A stretch of DNA of 64,000 nucleotides from Streptomyces sp. P3 (GTDB taxonomy: Bacteria; Actinomycetota; Actinomycetes; Streptomycetales; Streptomycetaceae), in assembly GCF_003032475.1 (NCBI RefSeq), contig NZ_CP028369.1:3658001-3722000 (forward strand), in the 5' to 3' direction. This document shows positions 1 to 8,800 of this stretch, one piece after another. The first letter of the stretch is position 1. Every line of letters starts with the position of its first letter. Position numbers and translations under genes: made by a program. Under the pieces are notes generated by a model, which had not been told where the DNA came from, made no database searches, and was given only the letters and a program-made list of their open reading frames with translations.

Positions 1-902
1 TCGGGCTTGCAGTCGGTGCCCTGGACGTCGGTGCCAACACCCGGGCAGCAGCGATCGAGCGCGCCTACGGCCGCAGCGTCTTCGGCTCCTTCTACATGGC
101 ATGGAGCGTGGGAGGCGTGGTCGCGGCCCTGCTCACGGCGGGGGCTGCCCGGCTGGAGTGGCCCGTGGCCGCCGGCCTGAGCGTGCAGGCCGGCATCGTG
201 CTGCTCCTCGCCGTCTGCGTGCGCACGCATGCCCTGCCCTCTTCCCCCGCGGGGCCGTCGGACAGCCCCACGCAGCCGCCGCTGGGGCGCCGCCTGTGGA
301 TCCGGCTCATCCCGTTCGGCCTGGTCCTCCTGGTCGTCTACGTCGTCGACTCCACCGTCTCGGCCTGGTCGGCGGTCTACCTGCGCCGGACCCTCGCCGC
401 GTCCCTCACCGTCGCTCCGCTGGCGTATGCGGCCTACCAGGCCGGCACAGTCATCGGTCGCGTCGCCACGGACAGACTCGTGCAACGGTTCGGAGGGGTC
501 GCCGTCGTACGCACCGCTGCCCTGCTCGTCGCAGGTGCCCTGGCAGGCATGGCCACGGCACCGAGCTGGCCGTTCGCCGTTCTCGCGGCCGGGGTGGTGG
601 GCCTGGGGGTGTCCGTGCTGGCTCCGCTGTGCCTGGCCTCCGCCGCGTGGCTGCGTCCTGCGGCCTCGGCGGCGGTCCTGGCACGCCTGAACCTCTTCAA
701 CTACGCCGGTGTCATCACAGGTGGCGCAGTGAGTGGGCTCCTCGGCTCCACCGGCCGGTTCCGTCTCGCCTACGCGGCACCGGCCGCCCTGGCGGTTCTT
801 GTCCTGGCCGCGGCCCGCCACTTCACCCAGCAGCCTCCACGCCCGGCCCGAGCGGAGAATGTCCCTCCCTTCGACCGGGCGGATCCTCAGCCACTGGGCT
901 GA
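1..902 (+). CDS. MFS transporter, 5' end outside window
   Basis: This is the C-terminal part (about 299 residues) of a major facilitator superfamily permease of the inner membrane. The frame is open from base 3 and begins GALDVGANTRAA, then IERAYGRSVFGSFYMAWSVG, the loop and helix typical of YbjJ-like MFS proteins. Several hydrophobic helices follow, with a second half opening near WIRLIPFGLVLLVVYV. The tail after the last helix is short and polar. Substrate cannot be told; relatives are usually annotated as drug or sugar efflux pumps. The true start and the first helices lie upstream of the window. Downstream there is only gene debris. Confidence 0.85.
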   Translation, partial: GLAVGALDVGANTRAAAIERAYGRSVFGSFYMAWSVGGVVAALLTAGAARLEWPVAAGLSVQAGIVLLLAVCVRTHALPSSPAGPSDSPTQPPLGRRLWIRLIPFGLVLLVVYVVDSTVSAWSAVYLRRTLAASLTVAPLAYAAYQAGTVIGRVATDRLVQRFGGVAVVRTAALLVAGALAGMATAPSWPFAVLAAGVVGLGVSVLAPLCLASAAWLRPAASAAVLARLNLFNYAGVITGGAVSGLLGSTGRFRLAYAAPAALAVLVLAAARHFTQQPPRPARAENVPPFDRADPQPLG

Positions 903-1080
903 GCGGTCCCACACCGGGTGCCCGATGAGAAGCTTGGCGTCGTCCGTCCGGACGCGCCGGCGCGCGGATGCTTCCCTCGGGCAGCTCGATCTCGGTCACC
1001 TCGAAGGGCAGGCCGCCCAGCCCCAGCGGCGGACCCGCACAATGTCGGGGAACACGACGGCGCCGTCCGGGGTGGCCCGC
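880..1080 (-). pseudogene. Possible decayed coding fragment
   Basis: On the minus strand three short protein-like pieces lie in different frames but in order: ATPDGAVVFPDIVRVRRWGW, then GLPFEVTEIELPEGSIRA, then DDAKLLIGHPVWDRSAQW. Read together they look like one protein interrupted by two frameshifts. No start, ribosome binding site or intact frame supports a working gene, and I do not recognise the family. A chance match is possible. The rest of the stretch from 903 to 1390 shows nothing I can support. Confidence 0.25.
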
Positions 1081-1392
1081 GCGGGTACGGGGGAACCGCC
1101 CCTGGGGGCCGTCTGCCCAACGGTCTGCCGGCCCGCAGGTACCGGCAGGTGGCTCGGACCTGCCATCCCCGCGCGCAGCCGACGGAGAGGCCTGCCGAGC
1201 GAGGCGTCTGGAACGGCTGGCTGCTCCGGATGCGCTGCTTGCAGACGCGTGGCTCGTGACTGTCGTTACAGAGGCTCTACCCCCCATTTTCGAGGCAGAG
1301 CCTCTGCCCGTCGGAAGAGCAATCCGCTGCGGCCGGCTTCGCATCCCGCCCCGAGCCGGCGACTCAGGCCGCTTCCGCCTCCGTTGTCGTCC

Positions 1393-1671
1393 TCACAGGG
1401 CGTGTTGAGGACACGTTGGGGATACAACCACGCGGGCCGGCTGGGCCGTTTGGACGGCGGTGAGGATGTTGCTCGCGAAGATATGGCGGTCCTCTTCCGA
1501 GGTGATCGGCAGGTGGACGAACACTCCTGCAGCACCGCGGTAGGTGTCGGTCAGGTCGGCGGGGGAGGAGTGGGCGGCGGCCACGACGCGGGCGCCGTCC
1601 ACGACGGCCTGCTCGTTGCGGGTCACAGCGGTCACGGACCTGCCCGCGGCCGTGAGGGCGGAGGCGACGGG
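1393..1671 (-). pseudogene. Fragment of NmrA-like NAD(P)-binding reductase
   Basis: The minus strand encodes VASALTAAGRSVTAVTRN, then GARVVAAAHSSPADLTDTYR and GVFVHLPITSEEDRHIFASN. This is the early part of an NmrA/SDR-type NAD(P)-binding protein: the strand after the glycine loop, and the region where such proteins define neighbouring residues and the cofactor site. The glycine loop itself (HGATGAQGAP) lies just upstream in another frame, one base out of register, around 1671-1680. The protein stops after VVVSPTCPQHAL, far short of the usual 250-300 residues. It is therefore truncated at both ends and cannot be functional. Confidence 0.6.
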
Positions 1672-1817
1672 GCACCCTGGGCGCCGGTGGCGCCGTGAAT
1701 TGCGAAGCAGTACGCGCAGCCCGGAACGCAGCCGGTACAGGGGTTGATCACATAGTCGTTCGACGGGGTCTTCGACTTCTGGATCAGGGTCTTCGCCTCG
1801 ATCTCGACCGGTTCCAT
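1632..1817 (-). pseudogene. Radical-SAM N-terminus fused to NmrA fragment
   Basis: A proper start (ATG at 1817 with AGGGAG six bases upstream on the minus strand) opens a frame whose first 39 residues are the N-terminus of an SPL/Rv2578c-type radical SAM protein: EIEAKTLIQKSK, then NDYVINPCTGCVPGCAYCFA with the cysteine cluster for the 4Fe-4S centre. At about base 1700 the frame passes directly into IHGATGAQGAP, the glycine loop of an NmrA-type reductase, then goes out of frame and stops after 61 residues. The junction has no linker, which suggests a deletion that joined two unrelated genes. Expression of a 61-residue product is possible but neither parent activity can survive. Confidence 0.6.
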
Positions 1818-1911
1818 GAGGGGCTCCCTCTCCGTTGCCGGCCGCCCGCGCCCGGCGCGAGGCGGCTGGACGCCAGACCTGCATCACGAGGAACAATAAT
1901 CTCTGGAAGTT

Positions 1912-1925
1912 GATTCCATGGAATC
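1912..1925. promoter_or_regulatory. Perfect 14-bp palindrome upstream of VOC gene
   Basis: GATTCCATGGAATC is a perfect palindrome inside a locally AT-rich patch (about 1890-1932), which is unusual for this genome. It lies about 185 bases before the VOC start. The core TTCCATGGA also occurs at 4979-4987 in front of the MarR gene, so it may be an operator for that regulator. Inference only. Confidence 0.4.
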
Positions 1926-2015
1926 TAAATGGTTTGCTGGGTGGGCAACTGGTCCGGGGCCTCGATCTCCCGCCCCGCAGGCGGGCGCTCGTGAGCCGTT
2001 CCGGAGGAGAGCCTC

Positions 2016-2052
2016 GATCACCCCCGGATCAGCGGCGATCACCCCCGGATCA
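2016..2052. repeat. Two 16-bp direct repeats, 21-bp period
   Basis: GATCACCCCCGGATCA occurs at 2016-2031 and again, identical, at 2037-2052. The 21-base period equals two helical turns, so both copies face the same side of the DNA. They sit 58 bases before the VOC start, where an activator or repressor would be expected to bind. Confidence 0.5.
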
Positions 2053-2109
2053 AGCACACCCCGGAGAGTCATGTTCGTTCCCAAATGGGACTGTCAAGGA
2101 GTGAGCGTC

Positions 2110-2490
2110 ATGACCGTTCCCGCCTTCAACTCGGTCGCCTGGTTCGAGTTCGGCACCGACCAGCCGGAGAAGGTCAAGAAGTTCTACGGCGAGCTGTTCG
2201 ACTGGAACTACGTCGCCAACACCAACACCCCGGGCGTCACCTACCACTCGGTGATGCCGCCCGGTGCCCAGCAGCCGACGGGCGGCGTGTGGGAGTCCGA
2301 GGGCGGGTTCCCCAACTATGCGATCTTCTACGTCCTCGTCCAGGACGTCACGACGACCGTCGAGCGCGCCGGTGAACTGGGCGCCGAGGTGCTCATGGAG
2401 CCGGTCTCCGACTCCGCGGGCTTCACCTTCGCCCGGCTGAAGGACACGGCCGGCAACCACTTCGGCGTCTTCTCCGTGCCCACCCCCTGA
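2110..2490 (+). CDS. VOC family protein (glyoxalase/dioxygenase fold)
   Basis: A 126-residue single-domain vicinal-oxygen-chelate protein. The start MTVPAFNSVAWFEFGT is typical of the family: a beta strand followed by the aspartate/glutamine loop and KVKKFYGELFDW, then the second beta-alpha-beta-beta-beta unit ending GNHFGVFSV. Such proteins usually act as dimers and bind a metal; substrate is not predictable. ATG 2110 is chosen because CAAGGA at 2095-2100 sits nine bases away; GTG 2101 in the same frame is too close to that site. The neighbours downstream on the same strand are other small detoxification-type enzymes. Confidence 0.85.
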   Translation: MTVPAFNSVAWFEFGTDQPEKVKKFYGELFDWNYVANTNTPGVTYHSVMPPGAQQPTGGVWESEGGFPNYAIFYVLVQDVTTTVERAGELGAEVLMEPVSDSAGFTFARLKDTAGNHFGVFSVPTP

Positions 2491-2647
2491 CCGGCTGCGC
2501 GGGCCGCCGCACGACACCCGCCCGACGGTCTGTCCCGCAGCACGGACGACAGTCCTTCTCCTTCCGCCCCTTCCCTTCTCGTCCCCTCCCCTGCCGGAGC
2601 CACCCGCAGGGCTCACGTCCGCACAGTCCCCCGACCGGGAGGCCCCC

Positions 2648-3430
2648 ATGTCCGGCATCAGCGCCGTCAGCGACAGGATCCCCGTCCACGTATACGGCGG
2701 CCCGACCACCCTGATCGAGTACGGCGGGCTCAGGTTCGTCACCGACCCCACCTTCGACCCGCCCGGCGAGTACCCCATGCCTCTCCCCGGTGACCACAAG
2801 CTCGTCAAGACCGACCCGTCGCCCGTCACCGCCGCAGACCTGGGCGGCATCGACGCCATCCTTCTCTCCCACGACACGCACGACGACAACCTCGACAGCG
2901 CAGGCCGGGCCTTCCTGCCCGAGGCCCCCGTCGTCCTCACCACCGAAAGCGGCGCCGGTCGTCTCGGCGGCAACGCGCAGGGGCTGGCCTTCTGGGAGAC
3001 CGCCGAACTCCGGAGGCCCGACGGCGGCACCGTGACCGTCACGGGCGTCCCCGCGAGGCACGGCCCCGTCGGCTGCGAACCGGTCACCGGCGACGTCGTC
3101 GGCTTCGTGCTCACCTCCGACGACCTGCCGCCGGTCTACGTCAGCGGCGACAACGCCGCCCTGGAGCACGTCACGGAGATCGCCGGGAGGTTCGCTCCTG
3201 TCGACACCGCGGTCCTCTTCCTCGGCGGAGCCCGCATGGCCTTCGCCTTCGACAACGCTCTGCTCACCCTCGACAGTGCCCAGGGCGCCAGGGCCGCGCA
3301 GATACTCGGCGCCCGCCGGGTCGTCCCCGCCCACTACGACAGTTGGGCCCACTTCAAGGAAGGCCGAAACGAGATCGAGGCCGCGTTCACCGAAGCCGGC
3401 CTCGCCGACCGCCTCGACTTCGCCCGATAG
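2648..3430 (+). CDS. UlaG-like metallo-beta-lactamase fold hydrolase
   Basis: A 260-residue cytoplasmic metallo-hydrolase of the metallo-beta-lactamase superfamily, closest in layout to UlaG-type lactonases and N-acyl-phosphatidylethanolamine hydrolase-like proteins. The metal motif is LSHDTHDDN (H-x-x-H-x-D near residue 75), followed by VPARHGP, the VSGDN loop and VVPAHYDSW, which supplies the last histidine. The usual HxHxDH is altered to HDTHDD, as in several UlaG relatives. No signal peptide. The substrate is unknown. It is followed 37 bases later by the NTF2-like gene, so the two are probably cotranscribed. Confidence 0.85.
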   Translation: MSGISAVSDRIPVHVYGGPTTLIEYGGLRFVTDPTFDPPGEYPMPLPGDHKLVKTDPSPVTAADLGGIDAILLSHDTHDDNLDSAGRAFLPEAPVVLTTESGAGRLGGNAQGLAFWETAELRRPDGGTVTVTGVPARHGPVGCEPVTGDVVGFVLTSDDLPPVYVSGDNAALEHVTEIAGRFAPVDTAVLFLGGARMAFAFDNALLTLDSAQGARAAQILGARRVVPAHYDSWAHFKEGRNEIEAAFTEAGLADRLDFAR

Positions 3431-3467
3431 CCACCGCCCCCGCACAAGAACCCAAGGAGAGCACGAC

Positions 3468-3860
3468 GTGACCAGCGCGAACATCGACATCGCCCGCACC
3501 TACTTCCAGGCCGTCCAGACCGGAGACATGGCCGCTCTCGGCGGACTCCTCGACGCCGACATCGTCTGGCACCAGCCCGGAGACAACCAGTTCTCCGGCG
3601 AGCACAAGGGCCAGGGCGCCGTTTTCCAGATGCTCGGCAGCATGATGGAGACCAGCCGGGGCACCTTCGCCATCGACAAGATCCACACCCTCATGGGCAA
3701 CGGGGACCTGGTCACCGCCACCATCCACTTCACCGGCCGCCGCGACAACGCGTCGATGAGCATGGACGGCGTCGACCTCCTGCGCATCGAGAACGGCAAG
3801 ATCGCCGAGATGTGGCTCTTCTCCGCCGACCCGGCCTCCGAAGACGCCTTCTGGGGCTAG
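3468..3860 (+). CDS. NTF2/SnoaL-like small protein
   Basis: A 130-residue alpha+beta cone-fold protein of the nuclear transport factor 2 / SnoaL superfamily, which includes ketosteroid isomerase, polyketide cyclases and binding proteins. IDIARTYFQAVQTGDMAAL is the usual first helix, DIVWHQPGDNQFSGEHKG the conserved strand-loop, and VDLLRIENGKIAEMWLFSAD the last strands. GTG 3468 is preceded by AAGGAG with a spacing of nine to ten bases. It lies directly downstream of the metallo-hydrolase and is closed by a strong terminator. Confidence 0.8.
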   Translation: MTSANIDIARTYFQAVQTGDMAALGGLLDADIVWHQPGDNQFSGEHKGQGAVFQMLGSMMETSRGTFAIDKIHTLMGNGDLVTATIHFTGRRDNASMSMDGVDLLRIENGKIAEMWLFSADPASEDAFWG

Positions 3861-3868
3861 AGCCGTGG

Positions 3869-3897
3869 TGCCCGGGGCCGACGCGGCCCCGGGCACA
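3869..3897 (+). terminator. Rho-independent-type hairpin
   Basis: GTGCCCGGGGCC and GGCCCCGGGCAC form a perfect 12-bp stem with a 5-base loop, starting nine bases after the NTF2-like stop codon. It separates that gene from the PPOX gene downstream. Confidence 0.75.
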
Positions 3898-3935
3898 CCC
3901 ACGATGTGATCCGTACGCACACGAAAGGCACCCGC

Positions 3936-4361
3936 ATGCGGAAGATGACCGAGCAGCAGTGGCGGGCGTTCGTCACGTACGGCACCCGTACCGGCAAACT
4001 GTCGACAGTCCGCGCCGACGGCAGCCCTCACGTGACACCGGTCTGGTTCCTCCTCGATGGCGACGACATCGTGCTCACCACCGAGAAGAACGGAGTCAAG
4101 GGCGGCAACCTCGCCCGCGACGGACGGTTCGCCCTCTGCGTCGACGAGGACCGGCCCCCGTACGCGTTCGTCCTCCTCCAGGGCCGCGCGACGATCTCCG
4201 AGGATCCGGACGGCATGCTGCGCTGGGGTGGTCTCCTGGGCGCCCGGTACATGGGCGACGACCGTGCCGAGGAGTACGCCGCGCGCAACGGTGGCCCCGG
4301 CAGCCTCCTCGTCCGGGGCCGCATCGACAAAGTCATCGCCTTCGCCGGTATCGCTGACTGA
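3936..4361 (+). CDS. PPOX-class F420-dependent oxidoreductase
   Basis: A 141-residue split-barrel flavin/deazaflavin-binding protein of the pyridoxamine-phosphate-oxidase-like class (Rv1155/Rv2074-like). The start MRKMTEQQWRAFV is followed by GTRTGKLSTVRADGSPHVTP, the signature strand pair, and VWFLLDGDDIVLTTEKNGVK with the cofactor-binding lysines. These enzymes use F420 to reduce small molecules; the substrate is unknown. ATG 3936 has GAAAGG seven bases upstream; the in-frame ATG at 3906 has no such site. It converges on the MarR gene. Confidence 0.85.
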   Translation: MRKMTEQQWRAFVTYGTRTGKLSTVRADGSPHVTPVWFLLDGDDIVLTTEKNGVKGGNLARDGRFALCVDEDRPPYAFVLLQGRATISEDPDGMLRWGGLLGARYMGDDRAEEYAARNGGPGSLLVRGRIDKVIAFAGIAD

Positions 4362-4439
4362 ACTGTGGGCCGACGGGCCGGGGCTGTGTGTGTCCCGCTC
4401 CGGCTCGTCAACCCACGGGCACTGCCGGGCCGTCGCGGC

Positions 4440-4958
4440 TCACGATGCCGGCCCGCCGGGCTGCTTCGGTGCCCGCATGGCCGGCACCGGAGTCTGTGCG
4501 GCGGCCTTCCGCTCCGCGTCCAGGGCGCGTCCGGCTGCTCGCAGCGTGCTGAGGACCGCGGTCACCTCGCGTACGGACCGCTCAGGAATCACCGACCCGA
4601 TACGCAGTTCCAGCTCCTCCTCGAAGACCTTCAGCGCCCCGTCCACCAGCTTCCGGCCCGCTGAGGTCAGTTCGACGATCGAGGAACGGCGGTCGTTCGG
4701 ATTGGGCCGCCGCTCACACAGGCCCGCCGCCTCAAGACGATCGACCACCTTGCTCGCGCCGCCCACCGTGATCGAGAACTTCTCCGCGATGTCCTGCACC
4801 CGCCGCCCGGGCTGCTGATGCAGCAGGTGCAGCACCTCGAACGAGGTCAGCGGCAGGTCGTACTCGGCCTTCAACCGCCCCTCGATACCGTCCCACAGCT
4901 CGATCTCCAGCGAGACCAGCTCCCGGTACAGCAGCTTCAGGTCGGCGTCCGCCATCAC
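4440..4958 (-). CDS. MarR family transcriptional regulator
   Basis: A 172-residue winged-helix dimer. LPLTSFEVLHLLHQQPGRRV is helix 2-3, DIAEKFSITVGGASKVVDRL the recognition helix, and NPNDRRSSIVELTSAG the wing with the conserved DxR. No cysteine is present, so ligand sensing rather than thiol oxidation is likely. GTG 4958 is immediately followed by ATG 4955; GGAAG lies six and nine bases before them and either may serve. Two TTCC-TRGA half-palindromes just upstream suggest autoregulation. Transcription runs toward the PPOX gene and away from the small Cys protein. Confidence 0.88.
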   Translation of the reverse strand: MMADADLKLLYRELVSLEIELWDGIEGRLKAEYDLPLTSFEVLHLLHQQPGRRVQDIAEKFSITVGGASKVVDRLEAAGLCERRPNPNDRRSSIVELTSAGRKLVDGALKVFEEELELRIGSVIPERSVREVTAVLSTLRAAGRALDAERKAAAQTPVPAMRAPKQPGGPAS

Positions 4959-4963
4959 TCAAC

Positions 4964-4988
4964 TTCCGTAGAACTATCTTCCATGGAC
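4964..4988. promoter_or_regulatory. Candidate MarR operator pair
   Basis: TTCCGTAGAA (4964-4973) and CTTCCATGGAC (4978-4988) are imperfect palindromes 15 bases apart, starting six bases before the MarR start. TTCCATGGA is also the core of the perfect palindrome at 1912-1925. Position and symmetry fit autoregulation. Confidence 0.4.
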
Positions 4989-5176
4989 AGTTAATGGTAG
5001 CTACTGTCAGACGCGACGCACTCGCGACTTCGGCCCCGGAACCAACAACACCCCGCCCCTGTGTCCTCCAACCTCTGGTGAGCCATGGCATCGCGTCGGC
5101 GGTAGTCGCGACAGGCTCATACGTTCCTCGTTCGCGTCGTTCGTGGCGCGCTTGCCGTGGCTGCCCGGGACACGGG

Positions 5177-5449
5177 TCAGGAGCCGTCGGCCCGGTGGTC
5201 GCGGACGCGCTCGGCCAGCGGCGGCGGTGTCTCGTCCAGACCGCCGACCGCACCGCACGCGATGCGGGCGCAGGTTCCACGACAGGCGAGCAGCTGCCTG
5301 CCGTCCCGGTGGGAAACCACCACCGCCTCCGTGTCGGGTGCGTTCCGGTAGTCGGTCGTGCAGATGAGGCAGGCCAGTCCGGAAAGCATCTCCGCAGTCG
5401 GTTCGGGGCGGCCGCGGCGGTGGCCGGAGATCGAGTCCTGTGAGTACAT
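5177..5449 (-). CDS. Small cysteine-containing protein of unknown function
   Basis: A 90-residue protein starting MYSQDSISGHRRGRPEPTAE. It holds GLACLICTTDY, RDGRQLLACRGTCARIACG and a polar tail. Five cysteines arranged CLIC...CRGTCARIAC suggest a small zinc or redox site; the pattern resembles short conserved Streptomyces proteins I recall, but I cannot name a family. ATG 5449 has AAGAGGA nine bases upstream. Codon use is normal for the genome. No neighbour gives a functional hint. Confidence 0.55.
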   Translation of the reverse strand: MYSQDSISGHRRGRPEPTAEMLSGLACLICTTDYRNAPDTEAVVVSHRDGRQLLACRGTCARIACGAVGGLDETPPPLAERVRDHRADGS

Positions 5450-5795
5450 GCGTCCGCATCCTCTTGATCGGTTCGGGGGGCGTACGCCAGATGCCGGGAC
5501 GCCTCGGAGGCATCCCGGCAACCGGGGAATCCGCTATCGCGCCGCGCGGCGCCTGACGCTCGAGGGGGTGTGGCTGTACGAGCCAAAAGGCATGGTGCGG
5601 CTCTCTTCCGGCCGGCTCCGACGTGCGCCGGCCTGTGCCGTTCTCCGAGGGCGACGCCGAAACGGGTGACGGCGTGCGAGGTGCGCTCAATGCCGCAACC
5701 GTACCCCCTGCGCACCCCGCGTGAGCCGGACCCGGACTCCGGGACCGCCGCCGGGAGCGTCACCCGGGCTCCCGCCTGTTCCTGGACCTCCCGGT
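5450..5795. other. Intergenic, no gene seen
   Basis: No frame in this stretch has both a start with a ribosome binding site and plausible protein sequence. It probably holds the promoter of the small Cys gene (minus strand); no clear -35/-10 pair could be picked. Confidence 0.5.
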
Positions 5796-5831
5796 CCGCC
5801 GCGGCGGCGTCGGGGGACGCCGCCGCGGCGG
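5796..5831 (-). terminator. 16-bp stem terminator after MGH1-like gene
   Basis: CCGCCGCGGCGGCGTC and its exact complement GACGCCGCCGCGGCGG form a perfect 16-bp stem with a GGGG loop. It begins 12 bases past the stop codon of the large hydrolase on the minus strand. Confidence 0.75.
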
Positions 5832-5842
5832 GGGAGGGCCGG

Positions 5843-8800
5843 TCAGGAGGAGGCGAACGGCGTGGAACCGTCGTCCGCGACGAGGCGCCACAGGTGGTCG
5901 GGAGTGCCGTTGTCGTCCCACTGCAGGACCGGGGCGCCGGACGCGGTGGACATGCTCTGGACGCCCAGGACCATGCCGCTGTTCTTGTTGACGATCTTGC
6001 TGTAGCCGCCCCCGGCGTCCACCAGGGACCACAGGTGGTCGGAGGTGAGGGTGTCGCCCCACTGGAGTGCGACGGCGCCGGCCGTCTTGGAGGCGTCCTT
6101 GATGCCGAGGACCTGGCCGCTGTTGGCGTTGAAGATCTTGTAGTAGCCGTTCTCGGCGGGGACGATCTTCCAGTGGTGGTTGGCCGTGGTGTCGGCCGTC
6201 TGCTGCTGGGCGGCACCACCCGCGCTGATCGAGGAACCGGAGATGCCGAGCTCCAGGTTGCTGTTCTTGTTGACGATCTTCACGGCCGGGGTCTCCGGGT
6301 ACCAGGACTCCAGCTCGGTGACGCCGACGAACTTGCCGGCCTGGGGCGTGAAGACGACCCGGAACTGGGACGTCGTGATCGTCGGGAACGTCACCTCGTT
6401 GACGTTGTTCGCGACCGGTGCGGCCGGGCTCCTGGTCTGGTTCGGGACGTTCACCCATGAGCCGTTGTCGAGATACTGGACGGTGTAGCTCGCCGGGACA
6501 CGGATGTTCGCGCCGTCGTCGTAGGTGTAGAACTTCACCTCGTTGATCTTGCGGGGTGCGCCGAAGTCGACGCCGAGGTGGTCGGTGGAGTTCGGCGAAC
6601 CGGAGTTGGTCCACCGGTCGTCGGGGGTCTTGTCGTAGCGGATCCAGCCGTCGGTGGCCCGCAGCGGGGCGTCGAAGGTGGTGGGCTTGCAGGTCTGGCC
6701 GCTGTGGCAGTGCGGGCCGTTGGAGACGGTGTTGGTGTAGGAGGCGAAGGCCTTCGGGTAGGGCTGGGTGATGGCGCGGCCCAGCCAGTCCTGCTCGGCG
6801 GTCAGCGGGTTCGCGGCCACGTTCATCATCCGCGCGGGCTGCGCCGGGGTGACCGGGGAGGCCACGTTCACGGTGGTGTTGCCGAGGGTCGCGGACTGGA
6901 GGATACGGCCGCCGTCCTGGAAGACCTGCAGGCCGCTGCCCTTGCCGTAGTGGGTGCCGTCGCGGTCCCAGCGGATCGAGTAGGTGTGCCCGTGGTACGG
7001 CAGGCTCTCCACCGCGAAGTAGTCCCAGCCCGCCGGGATCAGCGGCTTCAGGACGAGAGTGTTGCCCGCCTGCGGCTTGATGCCGAGCAGCCCGGTGAGC
7101 ACGAGGTCGTTGAAGCTGGAGTGGTTGTAGTTCTCGCTGAAGTTGAGGCCGTCGTAGATCCAGTCGCCGGTGTCGCCGTTCGCCGCCTCGGCGATGTAGG
7201 GCTTGCCGTCCTTGTGCTGGAGGTCGGCGAACTGGGCCAGCATGGTCGCGTAGTCGGCCTTGGTGACGTAGCTCTGCGCCGGGTAGTCCTGGAGCAGGTT
7301 CGCCATGCCGGTGAGGACCTGGCTCGTCTGGTAGGGCCAGCTCGGGCCGTTCCAGTGGCAGCAGTTGGCGTCGTCGCGGTTCTGCTGGGCCGGGATGGCC
7401 TGGTAGTTGAAGTACGGGTTCGCCGTGATGCGGTCGAGCTCGGCGAAGCTCGTGCCCTTGGCGAACTTCAGCGTGTTGGCCCCGGCCTTCAACGGGACCT
7501 GCACGGTGACGGCCTGCGACTCCGAGAACTTCTGCCAGGCGCCGGTGGGCGCGTAGCTGACGGTGATCGGGTGCGCGGTGTCGTCGTTGACGACGAGCTG
7601 GTGGGTGGACGTGCCGCTGGTGCCGTTGGCGTAGTGGACGGTCACCGGGTACGTGCCGGCGCCGGGCGCGTCCACGGTGAACGTGACGTAGCTGTCGGCG
7701 AAGTCGATCTGCCCGATGTACTGGCCGTTCGAGGCCGTCGACGAGGTGAACAGGTTGGCGTGGTTGCGGGTGGCCTGCTCGGCCTCGAAGTCGTGCACCC
7801 GCTCCAGGGTCGTGGGCCCGAACGGCGCCTTGAACCTCTTGGGGTCCGCCAGGTACTTCCACGCCGACGAGTACTGCGCGTCCGGCAGGTTGAACGCCCA
7901 GGGGGCGTAGCCCATCAGCTCGCGCCATGTCGTCCGGGTCTGCTGCAGGGCGCCGTTGGTGCCGTCCGTGTTGTAGACCTGCATGAAGAAGTTGCGCTGC
8001 GGGTCCCAGAGCGAGTTCTGCACCGCTGCCTTGAGCTGCGCGGCCTTCGCGTCGTAGTCGTTCGCGGTCGCCGTGTCCCCGGTCATGGTGGCGATCTTGC
8101 TGATCGACTGGGCGGCGGCGTACATGTACGCGTTGATCGTGGGCCGGTAACCGCGGCCGCCGCTGAACCAGTTGCTGCTGTGCATCGACGTCTCGGTGTA
8201 CTCCGTGGCGTCGGACAGCGGGCTCTGGTGGTAGAGGTCGCTGGTCGACTGGGTGCCGTTCACCGTGATGTCGGTGGTGAAGTTGGAGTCCCACCGCTTG
8301 TACAGGGCGATGAGGTGCGGGAGAGCCGACTTGATCTGCGCGGCGTCACCGGTCGCGAGATAGCGCTGGTAGGCGGCGCTCGTGATCCACTCGCTGAAGT
8401 TCCGTGCGCCCGGGTTGCCCGCGCCGCGCAGCCAGAAGTCCAGGTAGTCACCGGCGTAGTCGCGGTTGTGCAGCCAGCGTCCGTCCAGCAGGTGATAGCC
8501 GGTCGCGTCCGGGAGCGCCGTGTACGGGTTGCCGGCGTAGCCGATCGGCACGTCGTACTCGGTCGACACGTACCCCGTGCCCGGGACGGTGTAGCGGAGC
8601 GCGCGCTTGTAGGTGCTCCACCGGTAGTAGTAGACGTCGTCGATGTCGTTGTCGGGGGTGTCCACGAACGGGATGTTGTCCTTGTACCACTGCCGCTCGT
8701 CGAGCTGGTTGGCGGCGAGGATCGCGTCCTTGTCGAGCGCGACGGCGTTGGGGTCGTCGGCTGCCTGGGCGGCGGTGGCCCCGGGCCCCACGGCCAGCAG

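Noticed and set aside
5007..5690. A 227-codon minus-strand frame around the small Cys protein
   Set aside because: It is in another frame from the better-supported 90-residue gene and has no ribosome site or recognisable motif.
4732..6219. A 495-codon minus-strand frame across the MarR gene and the intergenic region
   Set aside because: Low-complexity Arg/Pro sequence, overlaps three better features and has no ribosome site.
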